The position numbers were made by a program, and so were the translations under genes. This document shows positions 9,830 to 17,249 of a DNA stretch of 53,641 bases, piece by piece. Each line of letters opens with the position of its first letter. Position 1 is the first letter of the stretch. Location of the stretch: assembly GCA_938005315.1 (NCBI GenBank), contig CALLOB010000055.1:1-53641 (forward strand), read 5' to 3'. The stretch comes from an uncultured Phycisphaerae bacterium (GTDB lineage: Bacteria; Planctomycetota; Phycisphaerae; UBA1845; PWPN01). The notes beneath the pieces are model-generated. The model saw only the letters and a list, made by a program, of their open reading frames with translations, was not told the DNA's origin and did no database searches.

Positions 9830-10998
9830 GCGGTCGGTCCGAGCACCCTCAGCAGCACCGATTCGGGATCCTGTCGGCCCAGGGCATGGTAACGGTCGGC
9901 CGCGAAGGTCGATTCCAGTGCCGCCGGACGGAATCGCCGGGCCAGCAGAAGCTCCAGATCGAGTCCCGCCCCCTCGCAGTCCACGCCCGTCATCAGGTCG
10001 TCGGTGTTCAGCGAGTGCCACAAACCCAGAAGATGCCCCACCTCGTGGGCGGCCACCAGCCCCGCGGCCGTGCCAAGCGCTTCCGGGCCGAACAGCCCCG
10101 CCAGTCCCAGGTGCCTGCTTCCCAGGTCCACGATCGCGATGTCGTCGGGTTGCCGGTTCAGGCCGTCCACCCACTCGCTCAGGCCGTTATACCCCAGCGG
10201 GGGTTCGGCCGTTCCGATGTGCACCACGCTGTATGGCTCCGGCGGGGAGGGATCGGCTTCGGTGTACACCCGAAGGTCATAAGGGGCATAGATCTCCGCG
10301 ACGGCGCGGACCAGTGCCTCCCGCAGAACCGGATCAGTGACCGGCGACACGTTCGTGGGCACCAGCGTGCCAGCGCGAAAGCGGATGCCTGCGGCCCCGC
10401 CCATGTTCAGGACCACATGCTGCGTCCGGGGCAGGCCCGCTTCCTCGGCCGGCACTTCGGCCAGTCGGGCCAACTCCCGCCCGGAACCGCCCGGCCGGAT
10501 CAGGACAAGCCGGATGACCAGATGAGCGGCCCCGGATGGGGGCAGAACCACCCCGCGCAACCGGCCGTCGAAGTCGCAGGAACGCAGCGAGGCGATCTCG
10601 AAACCCTCGTCGTCGTAAACGTGTGCCCAGTCCACCGAGGCGTCCAGAAACTCCAACTCCGCCGCCCGGTCGGGTGGTGGACAGGCCAGTCGGAACAGCC
10701 GTTCGTTCTGATACCAGCGGGGGGCCACGTCCGCCTCCAGGCGCGACGCGAAAAAGGCCTCCACGGCGGGCTGGGCCGCGTCGGTGAGGATTGCCTGGCC
10801 GGCTCGCCATTCCGCCGGCGGGGCGACAACCAGCACTTCGGACAGGTCGGTGTATTCGACGGGCGTCAGGCAGCCGCCGACGGTCCGCAACCCCCCGGCC
10901 AGGCCGTCAAGCATGTCGGCCAGCCCCAGCAGGACGTCGCCGCAGCCGGTCACAGTGATCAGCAACAGCGCCGCCGTCGGGAAAGCAGGCTTCTTCAA
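9820..10998 (-). CDS. Lipoprotein zinc metalloprotease (metzincin-like)
   Basis: 392 residues from TTG 10998, chosen because GGAGA lies seven bases upstream and it gives a clean lipoprotein signal (MKKPAFPTAALLLITVTGC, lipid Cys19). A longer TTG start at 11034 is possible. HEVGHLLGLWH fits HExxHxxGxxH, with His318, Glu319, His322 and His328 as zinc ligands and catalytic base, and a Met (DDLM) follows as a candidate Met-turn. This indicates a metzincin-type peptidase anchored on the envelope, but the N-terminal 300 residues match nothing I recognise. Substrate unknown. It runs convergently into the pseudouridine synthase gene. Confidence 0.8.
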   Translation of the reverse strand: MKKPAFPTAALLLITVTGCGDVLLGLADMLDGLAGGLRTVGGCLTPVEYTDLSEVLVVAPPAEWRAGQAILTDAAQPAVEAFFASRLEADVAPRWYQNERLFRLACPPPDRAAELEFLDASVDWAHVYDDEGFEIASLRSCDFDGRLRGVVLPPSGAAHLVIRLVLIRPGGSGRELARLAEVPAEEAGLPRTQHVVLNMGGAAGIRFRAGTLVPTNVSPVTDPVLREALVRAVAEIYAPYDLRVYTEADPSPPEPYSVVHIGTAEPPLGYNGLSEWVDGLNRQPDDIAIVDLGSRHLGLAGLFGPEALGTAAGLVAAHEVGHLLGLWHSLNTDDLMTGVDCEGAGLDLELLLARRFRPAALESTFAADRYHALGRQDPESVLLRVLGPTAQP

Positions 10999-11044
10999 TC
11001 GCCGGTCTCCAGGGAGGGGTGGTCGGCCGGTCAAGGAGGCCGGC

Positions 11045-11881
11045 TTATGCCGCAGGTTGCGGAACGGCGCGTCGCCGGATCGTGGCCGACAATGCGCCGG
11101 GGCGGTTCGTGATGATCCCGTCGATGCCCCATGCGATCAATCGCTGCCAGTCGGCCTCGCGGTCGGGTGTCCAGGCCCAGACGGCGTACCCGCGCTGGTG
11201 GAGCCGGGAGATGACATCAGGCGTCAGATGCTGGTATTCCCAGGCCACGATGCGGGCCCCGGTGCCTTGAAGGGCCTCCAGGCGGTCAGGGGAGGGGTCC
11301 TTGTCGCCCAGCGCCGCCAGCGGCTGCAGAGGCTCCAGGGCGTGCACCTGCTCGAGGAAAGCCCAGTCGAAGCTCTGGACAACCACCTTGCCGGTCAGGT
11401 CCTTCTCGCGCAGCAGGCGAATGTAGGCTCCCGCATCACCGGACTTGCGTTCGATCAGGGCCACCGAACCGGACTGGATGAGGTCCAGAGCCGATGACAG
11501 CGTCGGCACCCGCTGGCCGGCGAAATCCGGGTCGAACCAGCCTCCGGCGTCGAGAATCTCGATCTGCTGGGAGGAGATTTCGCCGATGCGCACCGGCGTC
11601 CGGTCCAGGAGCGCCCGGGCGTTCGTCGTGCGGTCGAGCGTGGCGTCGTGCAAACACCAGAGCGTGCCATCGGCCGACGCGCGGGCATCCAGCTCGATCA
11701 TGTCCGCACCGGCCGCCAACGCAGCGCGAAAGGCCGCCAGCGTGTTCTCCGGAGCCTGACGCGAGTCCCCGCGGTGAGCAATGACCAGCGCCCGCCCCGG
11801 CGACGGCGGCGATCCACAACCCCCGGCAAGGCAGGCGAAGAGACCGGCCTGCCACGCGACCGTCTTGGCGGGCGAGTGCAT
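11045..11881 (-). CDS. Lipoprotein glycerophosphodiester phosphodiesterase
   Basis: 278 residues. The signal ends in LAGGC (lipid Cys22), so the enzyme is anchored to the envelope. The GDPD domain shows all key pieces: AHRGDS (His36, Arg37), PENT (45-48), MIELDARASADG (Glu63, Asp65) and LHDATLDRTTN (His78). It hydrolyses glycerophosphodiesters such as deacylated phospholipid head groups to glycerol-3-phosphate and an alcohol. ATG 11881 has no Shine-Dalgarno; a TATACT lies only six bases upstream, so the mRNA may be leaderless. The end WTPDREADWQRLIAWGIDGIITNRP is typical of the family. Confidence 0.93.
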   Translation of the reverse strand: MHSPAKTVAWQAGLFACLAGGCGSPPSPGRALVIAHRGDSRQAPENTLAAFRAALAAGADMIELDARASADGTLWCLHDATLDRTTNARALLDRTPVRIGEISSQQIEILDAGGWFDPDFAGQRVPTLSSALDLIQSGSVALIERKSGDAGAYIRLLREKDLTGKVVVQSFDWAFLEQVHALEPLQPLAALGDKDPSPDRLEALQGTGARIVAWEYQHLTPDVISRLHQRGYAVWAWTPDREADWQRLIAWGIDGIITNRPGALSATIRRRAVPQPAA

Positions 11882-11887
11882 GGCGGA

Positions 11888-11915
11888 AGTATAACGTCGG
11901 CGGCGCGACCGTCCA
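11888..11915 (-). promoter_or_regulatory. Predicted promoter giving a leaderless GDPD transcript
   Basis: Minus-strand TGGACG (11910-11915) and TATACT (11888-11893) are 16 bases apart. The -10 ends six bases before ATG 11881, which would place the transcript start at or next to the A of the start codon. Confidence 0.45.
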
Positions 11916-11970
11916 GCGGGCCGGGGCCGTGTGCCGCGCGGTGGCAACCCACCCCGTGGAAGCCGCTGAC

Positions 11971-13122
11971 CTATTCGACGGGAAGCGTGTCGGGCGAGGG
12001 GGCTTCCTCGGTCGGTGACGATAGGCCGTCCGGCTCCTCTACCGGCGGCGGCTCGGATTCCCCGTCCTGGGTGACGCTGGCGGCGGGCTCGTGGGAGTCG
12101 TCGTCGATGGCCGCGGTGACGGTCCCAGCGGCGGACCTCGGCAGGAAGACCAGGATGGGGATCGCCATTGGCAGAGAGTAGACCTCCCCGATACCCTCAC
12201 CGTCATTGCCTGTCAGCCCCGCGACGGTCTCGGTCAACAAGGCCTCCAGCAGCCCGGCCGCAGCACCGGCGTCGGCCGCGAGCTGTGCGTGCCAGTTGCG
12301 GCCGATGGTCAGGACCACCCAACCCGCCAGCCGTCGGGCACTGTTCAGGTGCCGACGGGCCGACCCCTTGAACCAGTTGCCGGACGCCCCCTGAATCTGC
12401 GTGAGCAGGGCCATGCCCGCGGCGTGGTGGCCTTGATCGGAGAGGATCCGGCACCTCAGTAGCCGGGCCAGGTAGTCGAAGGGCAGCACCCCCGGAGGTT
12501 CCAGCGCCTCCGGCAGAACGGCCAGGGCTCGCGCATGACGGCCGGCCTGTGCCAGACCGTACGCCTGCCAGAGCAGGGCGGCCGCCGCGGTTTCCTCCTC
12601 CCGCGATTCCCGGGCCACCGCCAGCCCTCGGACGGCCTTGCTCCAGGCCTGGTTTCCCTCGGCGGTGGCGGTCGAGGTGGCCGCGACCGACAACAGGTCG
12701 GCAAAAGCCTGCAGCGTTTCCAGATGACCGGCGATATCCGTCGGCAGCGTGTCGACCCGGGCGTCAACTTCGCCCAGCAGCGTCGAGCACTTCTCGAGAT
12801 GGGTCCGGGCTTCGACCGCTGCGGCGCGAATGGCTTCCAGATCCGCCGGGCTCTCCAGGCCCAGCAGCCAGCGGGTCGCCGGCCGGGCGGTGGGTACCGC
12901 CAGCCACCAGTTGGCCGCGGCGGCGTGGGCATGCAGGCGCCGGCCCGGCGTGGAGGCCTCCTCCACGGCTCGTCTGCAACGCTCCCGACCGGCCAGTATG
13001 TCGTCGGACTGCGGATCCGGGTCCGCCAGCGCGATCGTGCGCCATGCCGACGAAGCGGGAGCGGCACCGGCCGTCGGCAGGACGATGCACCCGAGCAATA
13101 ACAATCGCACTCGTCCGGTCAT
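11971..13122 (-). CDS. Secreted alpha-helical protein of unknown function
   Basis: 383 residues. It begins with a signal peptide (VRLLLLGCIVLPTAGAAPASSA), so it is exported. The body (about 30-330) is rich in Ala, Leu, Arg and Glu and looks like helical TPR-type repeats (ARALAVLPEALEPPGVLPFDYLARLL). The tail (about 335-383) is acidic, Pro/Ser-rich and probably disordered. I do not recognise a family. It is divergent to the vWA/ExbBD operon and could serve the same envelope function, but only position suggests this. Confidence 0.7.
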   Translation of the reverse strand: MTGRVRLLLLGCIVLPTAGAAPASSAWRTIALADPDPQSDDILAGRERCRRAVEEASTPGRRLHAHAAAANWWLAVPTARPATRWLLGLESPADLEAIRAAAVEARTHLEKCSTLLGEVDARVDTLPTDIAGHLETLQAFADLLSVAATSTATAEGNQAWSKAVRGLAVARESREEETAAAALLWQAYGLAQAGRHARALAVLPEALEPPGVLPFDYLARLLRCRILSDQGHHAAGMALLTQIQGASGNWFKGSARRHLNSARRLAGWVVLTIGRNWHAQLAADAGAAAGLLEALLTETVAGLTGNDGEGIGEVYSLPMAIPILVFLPRSAAGTVTAAIDDDSHEPAASVTQDGESEPPPVEEPDGLSSPTEEAPSPDTLPVE

Positions 13123-13411
13123 GTTTCACCACGCCGATCCCGCACCCCGGCCCGTGCTGCGGCATCAAGGGTCGGTCCGCTGACCACACGGTATCAGATT
13201 CCGCGGCAACGTCCACTGTTTGACCTCCTCCGGCCCGACAGATAAGCTCCGAGTCCGCGCCCGCAGGGGGCACGCGGCTCCGACGCAAAGCCCCCCGCCG
13301 ACCGGTCGCCACCGACGGTTTCGCCGGTGGCCGGAAGGTTTCCCGCGAATTCCTGGAGGTCGTCCGGAGCCGGCTGGAGGGGCGGGTCGCCGCCGGCGCG
13401 AATCGTCGATC

Positions 13412-14371
13412 ATGGTCCAGCGGATCGCCTACCAGCTTGCAGGCACGGGTGCGGGTCGATTGGCAGGCCGGCCGCGGTCGCTGGTTGCCCGGATCACACG
13501 GTCCAACGGGTTTGCCTGGGGATTGTCTCTGGCGTTCCATGCCCTGATTTTCGGTGTCCTGTGGGCCAGCGTGTTCCGCAATGAGGTCGGCCCGAGGCGG
13601 GAGATCATCCCCGAGGCACGCCTGGCGGCTCTGCCGGGACCGGTGATCGCTCAACCCATGCCGTTTCCCCGCCCGATCCGCGAATCGCCGGCCATGCCGC
13701 CCCGACCGCCGGAGCTTTCCTCGGATCCTGGCGTGCTGACGGCCGGGAGCACCGGACCGGGGACGCTGGCTCTGTCGGCGGGCCTGACCGCCTCGCACGG
13801 CACGCTCGCCGAGGCCGCGCCGCTCTCCAAGGGGCCGGCCGCCGCGCCGATCAGCCGGTTTTTCGGCCAGACGGGCAACGCCTACAAGGTCGCCTACGTG
13901 GTGGACGTCTCCGCGTCGTTGATGGTGTACACCGCGGAGATCGCGAGCGAAATGCATGCCTCGATCGAGGCTCTGGTGCCGACCCAGCAGTTCCAGGTGG
14001 TGCTGGCGATGCCCGGAGGCGAGGTTCAGGAGTTCGTCCCGGGTCGGATGGTGCCGGCCATCGGGCTTTACAAGCGCCGGGCGGCCGACTTCATCGAGCG
14101 GATTCGGGGACGGCCGGCGCCGGGAGCCGCGGATCCCATCCGGGGTCTGGAACGGGCCTTGGCGGTCGGACCGGAACTGATCTATTTCCTGACCGACGGG
14201 GACTACCGGAACATCGAGGCCGAACTGGAACGCCGCCTGGAGGAACTCAATCCGCAGGGCGGAGTCAGAATCAACACCATCGGGTTCGACCCTTCTCCCG
14301 GTCCTCGGTCGCTGCTGGAACGCATCGCCCGCCGACACGGAGGGCGGTGCCGCATCGTGGCGGGGCGTTGA
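13412..14371 (+). CDS. TonB-like anchored von Willebrand A domain protein
   Basis: 319 residues. Residues 34-55 are one membrane segment after a basic N-terminus. It carries Ser39-x3-His43-x6-Leu50 and Ser53, close to the SHLS motif with which TonB contacts ExbB-ExbD (Ser16, His20, Leu27, Ser31 in E. coli). Residues 56-105 are rich in Pro and Arg like a TonB linker. The C-terminal part (about 158-319) is a vWA domain: VVDVSAS holds the MIDAS residues Asp165, Ser167 and Ser169, and FLTDGD supplies Asp262. The MIDAS Thr normally found in GGTDP appears as Ala240 in GAADP. It heads the operon with TPR, ExbB and two ExbD genes. ATG 13412 is chosen because it precedes the basic N-terminus. The TonB comparison is my inference from spacing. 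Confidence 0.78.
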   Translation: MVQRIAYQLAGTGAGRLAGRPRSLVARITRSNGFAWGLSLAFHALIFGVLWASVFRNEVGPRREIIPEARLAALPGPVIAQPMPFPRPIRESPAMPPRPPELSSDPGVLTAGSTGPGTLALSAGLTASHGTLAEAAPLSKGPAAAPISRFFGQTGNAYKVAYVVDVSASLMVYTAEIASEMHASIEALVPTQQFQVVLAMPGGEVQEFVPGRMVPAIGLYKRRAADFIERIRGRPAPGAADPIRGLERALAVGPELIYFLTDGDYRNIEAELERRLEELNPQGGVRINTIGFDPSPGPRSLLERIARRHGGRCRIVAGR

Positions 14372-14461
14372 TTCCGCGGCGGCCGGGTGGCAGGCGGCCG
14401 GTTCGCGATAGGCTTCTGCCGACGGCCGGGTTCGGCGGCGGTGCACGAGGTCATGCACGGC

Positions 14462-15565
14462 ATGAGGTCGAGGTTGACGGCGATCATCCTGGCGATCACG
14501 GTTACGGCCGCCGGCGGCCATGCCGCGGTCGGGGATGTTGTCGCGTCGGGCGGCCAGCCGCCGAACGTCGGCGTGAAGATCCTCTCGCTCAAGCAAGGCC
14601 AGTTGACCTTCCGGCTTCCCAGCAGCCGCGAGGTGACCCGGCCGATCAATCAGATCGACTACCTGCAGATCGCCGACTGGCCGCTGTTCAACGTCGCTGA
14701 AAAGCAGATGCGCGACGGCCACGACCGGCAGGCGGCCCTTTCGTTCGAAAAGGCCGCCGAGCAACTGGTCGCCGACGGCAAGCATGCCCCCGAAGCACCC
14801 GCCCTGGACCGGCTGGCTCTGCTGCGATGCCGGCTGGTGCGGGCCTACGACCGCCAGGGGCGGTTCGACGAGGCCGTGGCGGTCTATCTGGATCTCCTCG
14901 AGGGTCCGGACGGAGTCGGCTTCCTTGAAACCGCACGCCCGAGCCGGATGCCAGCCGCCGGTTCGACCTTCCTGGCTTCCGCCTGGGCGCGTGTGGAGGC
15001 GGCCATTCAGCGGCACGGCGATGACCCGATCGCCCGTTCGCTCCGGGCCTGGCGGGAGAACTGGCCGGGTCTTCAGCCGGCGTCGGCCCCGGTCCCGCTG
15101 CCGGCCGGGCCGAAGGCCGCGCCGGTGTCGGAGGCTGAAATCCTTCAGAACGCCGAACGCGACGTTCGCGCCGGGCGATTCGACCAGGCACTTGCCGACC
15201 TTGAGAACCTGCTGGAAGCCCTGCCGCAGTCCCGGCGGGCCGAGGTCCTTTACTGGCGGGGGCGCGCCCTGGCCGAGCGGGGCGTCCGGCCGAGCCATGA
15301 CGGACGGCGATCGGAGAACCCCCGAGCCGACCTTCGCAGGGCGGCGCTGGCTTTCCTGCGGGTGGTGATCCAGTATCCCGGACATGCCCGGGTTGCCGAG
15401 TGTCTCTTTCGTGCCGGAGAAGCCTGCCGGGTCGCCGGCAGTCCGGAGGAGGCCCGGGCGCTGTGGCTGGAGTTGACCCGGGATCATCCCGACGGCGGGG
15501 AGTGGACGGCGCGGGGCGCCGAGGGACTGGCCGATCTGCCGCCTCCGGCGACCGCGCCCGCATGA
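14462..15565 (+). CDS. Secreted TPR-like protein of the ExbBD operon
   Basis: 367 residues from ATG 14462. This start gives a signal peptide (MRSRLTAIILAITVTAAGG); an ATG at 14453 is too close to the GAGG site. After the signal, residues 25-65 form a small beta-rich part (GVKILSLKQGQLTFRLP). Two groups of tetratricopeptide-like helices follow: YDRQGRFDEAVAVYLDLLEG, then AERDVRAGRFDQALADLENL and RVAECLFRAGEACRVAGSPE. TPR proteins beside ExbB-ExbD genes are common in planctomycetes and probably act as periplasmic adaptors. It ends 16 bp before exbB. Confidence 0.8.
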   Translation: MRSRLTAIILAITVTAAGGHAAVGDVVASGGQPPNVGVKILSLKQGQLTFRLPSSREVTRPINQIDYLQIADWPLFNVAEKQMRDGHDRQAALSFEKAAEQLVADGKHAPEAPALDRLALLRCRLVRAYDRQGRFDEAVAVYLDLLEGPDGVGFLETARPSRMPAAGSTFLASAWARVEAAIQRHGDDPIARSLRAWRENWPGLQPASAPVPLPAGPKAAPVSEAEILQNAERDVRAGRFDQALADLENLLEALPQSRRAEVLYWRGRALAERGVRPSHDGRRSENPRADLRRAALAFLRVVIQYPGHARVAECLFRAGEACRVAGSPEEARALWLELTRDHPDGGEWTARGAEGLADLPPPATAPA

Positions 15566-15581
15566 GCGGGAGACATTGCAG

Positions 15582-16277
15582 ATGAACCACATATGGATGG
15601 ACGCACGGCCGGTCCTGGCGGTTGGAGAGATCACCTCGGTGTCTTTGTTCAAGCATTTCGTGATCGACGGAGGCTGGATCACCTGGTTCGTCCTGGTGCC
15701 GCTGTCCGTCGTCACCACCGCGCTCACGCTGCACTACGTCATCACCATCCGGCGCAAGACGCAGGTGCCCGGGGCGCTGGCCGAGGCCCTGGTCGGCGCC
15801 GCCACCCGGGGACAGATCCGCTCGATCCTGGAGCTGACCAACGAGGATGAAACCATGCTCGGGCAGTGCGCGTTCGCCGCCTGTGCCCGGGTCAACGAGG
15901 GCGTCGAGCCGGCCCGGGCGGCCGTCGAGGAGGCGGCCCACGAGCGGGCCACCCGGCTGATGCGTCGCATCGAGTACCTCAACATGATCGGCAACGTCAG
16001 TCCGATGATCGGACTGTTCGGGACGGTCGTGGGCATGATCCAGGCCTTCAACCGCATCTTCGCCGCCGGCGGGGGCATGCCGGACGCGGCCAAGCTCGCC
16101 GGGGACATCTCCGTGGCCCTGGTGACGACGTTCTGGGGCCTGCTGATCGCGATTCCGGCGCTGACCTGCTTCGCCATGCTCCGCAACCGCATCGACGCCT
16201 TCGCCGCCGAGTGCGTCAAGTTTTCCGACGGCCTGCTCTCGCTGTTGACCCGCGCCGCGGCGGCAAAGGCGGAGTGA
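15582..16277 (+). CDS. exbB: ExbB/TolQ-type proton channel subunit
   Basis: 231 residues. Three membrane segments lie about at 32-55, 136-158 and 174-200, the ExbB/TolQ topology. GNVSPMIGLFGTVVGMIQAF is the family signature of the second segment and DISVALVTTFWGLLIAIPAL of the third. With ExbD it forms the inner-membrane motor that uses proton (or sodium) flow to move a TonB/TolA-like arm. The Glu of E. coli ExbB at position 176 appears to be Val here, as in some MotA/TolQ relatives, while Thr in the pore helices is kept. ATG 15582 is preferred to a TTG six bases upstream. Confidence 0.93.
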   Translation: MNHIWMDARPVLAVGEITSVSLFKHFVIDGGWITWFVLVPLSVVTTALTLHYVITIRRKTQVPGALAEALVGAATRGQIRSILELTNEDETMLGQCAFAACARVNEGVEPARAAVEEAAHERATRLMRRIEYLNMIGNVSPMIGLFGTVVGMIQAFNRIFAAGGGMPDAAKLAGDISVALVTTFWGLLIAIPALTCFAMLRNRIDAFAAECVKFSDGLLSLLTRAAAAKAE

Positions 16278-16296
16278 TTCGGCAGGACATCCGGCC

Positions 16297-16740
16297 ATGC
16301 ACAGCCGCCTTCGCGAATACATCCTGCGTCCCTCCGACGGCATTAACATGACGCCGATGATCGACGTCACGTTCCTGCTGCTGACGTTCTTCATGCTCGC
16401 CAGCCACTTCGCCTCGTCCGAGAAGGTCAGCCTCGAGCTTCCGTCGCCCGACGACAGCCGGGCGGTAGACCGTCGCTTCCGCGACAAGGTGATGATCAAC
16501 GTGGTGCATCAGGGGCCCGACCTCCCGCCCAGACTGACGCTCGGAGCCATGCCCGCCGGCTCGCTGGCCGAACTGGCCGCCGGACTGCAGGGCGTCGCGC
16601 GGCGCGATCCGGGGGTGCAGGTGATCCTTCGCGCGGACCGCAGGCTGCCCTACGGCGTGGTCCGCCGGGTCATGGAGATCGTGGCCGCCCAGGGCCTGAC
16701 GCGGCTGCAGGTCGCGGCCGAGTTGAGCGAGGATGGATGA
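16297..16740 (+). CDS. exbD: ExbD/TolR-type motor protein, first copy
   Basis: 147 residues. One N-terminal membrane segment with NMTPMIDVTFLLLTFFML carries Asp23, the residue that is protonated in the ExbB-ExbD pore. The periplasmic domain (about 45-147) ends in the usual ILRADRRLPYGVVRRVMEIVAAQGLTRL fold. It starts 19 bp after exbB and its stop overlaps the next gene by four bases, so the proteins are probably made in a fixed ratio. Confidence 0.93.
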   Translation: MHSRLREYILRPSDGINMTPMIDVTFLLLTFFMLASHFASSEKVSLELPSPDDSRAVDRRFRDKVMINVVHQGPDLPPRLTLGAMPAGSLAELAAGLQGVARRDPGVQVILRADRRLPYGVVRRVMEIVAAQGLTRLQVAAELSEDG

Positions 16741-17249
16741 ACCTGCCGGAACCACAGGCCGGACAAGCCGCAGACCGTGCTCGGGAGGCACCGGTCCGGC
16801 CGCGGTTGCGCCCGCGCCCCCCCGCACTGCGGATGTCGCTGAACCTCACGCCGATGATCGACGTGGTGTTCAACCTGTTGCTGTTCTTCCTGGTTCTCAG
16901 CCGCTTCGGGCCGCGCGAGGGCATGCTGCCGGCCCAACTGCCTTCCGACGCCGCCGCTCCCCCGGCCATGGAACTTCCCAGGACGCCGGTCCGCGTGCGG
17001 CTGGCCGCCGACCCGGTCTCCCCGGCCGACTGCCGCGTCACCATCGACCGCTTCAACGAGTCGCCCATGCCCTTCAGGGCGCTGGGGCCGGCGCTGCGGC
17101 GGATCCGTCTCCAGGAGCCGGGTTTCGACCACCTCACGCCGGTGCATCTGATCGCCGACGACGACGTCGCGTGGGACCACGTGGTCAACGCCTACAACGC
17201 GGCCCTGGCGGCCGAATACGAGCGTATTTTCTTCGCGGGGTCACCGTGA
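16737..17249 (+). CDS. exbD: ExbD/TolR-type motor protein, second copy
   Basis: 170 residues, with ATG inside the ATGA overlap with the first exbD. A 32-residue Pro/Arg-rich cytoplasmic tail precedes the membrane segment LNLTPMIDVVFNLLLFFLVL, which carries Asp42 in the conserved pore position. The periplasmic part is divergent from the first copy (LRRIRLQEPGFDHLTPVHLIADDDVAWDHVV). Two different ExbD proteins per operon suggest a heterodimeric ExbD in the channel. The stop overlaps the GTG start of the next gene by four bases. Confidence 0.9.
   Translation: MNLPEPQAGQAADRAREAPVRPRLRPRPPALRMSLNLTPMIDVVFNLLLFFLVLSRFGPREGMLPAQLPSDAAAPPAMELPRTPVRVRLAADPVSPADCRVTIDRFNESPMPFRALGPALRRIRLQEPGFDHLTPVHLIADDDVAWDHVVNAYNAALAAEYERIFFAGSP

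Noticed and set aside
12764..15727. Long open minus-strand frame (987 codons)
   Set aside because: Antisense to the vWA and TPR genes, whose products have signal peptides and domains.
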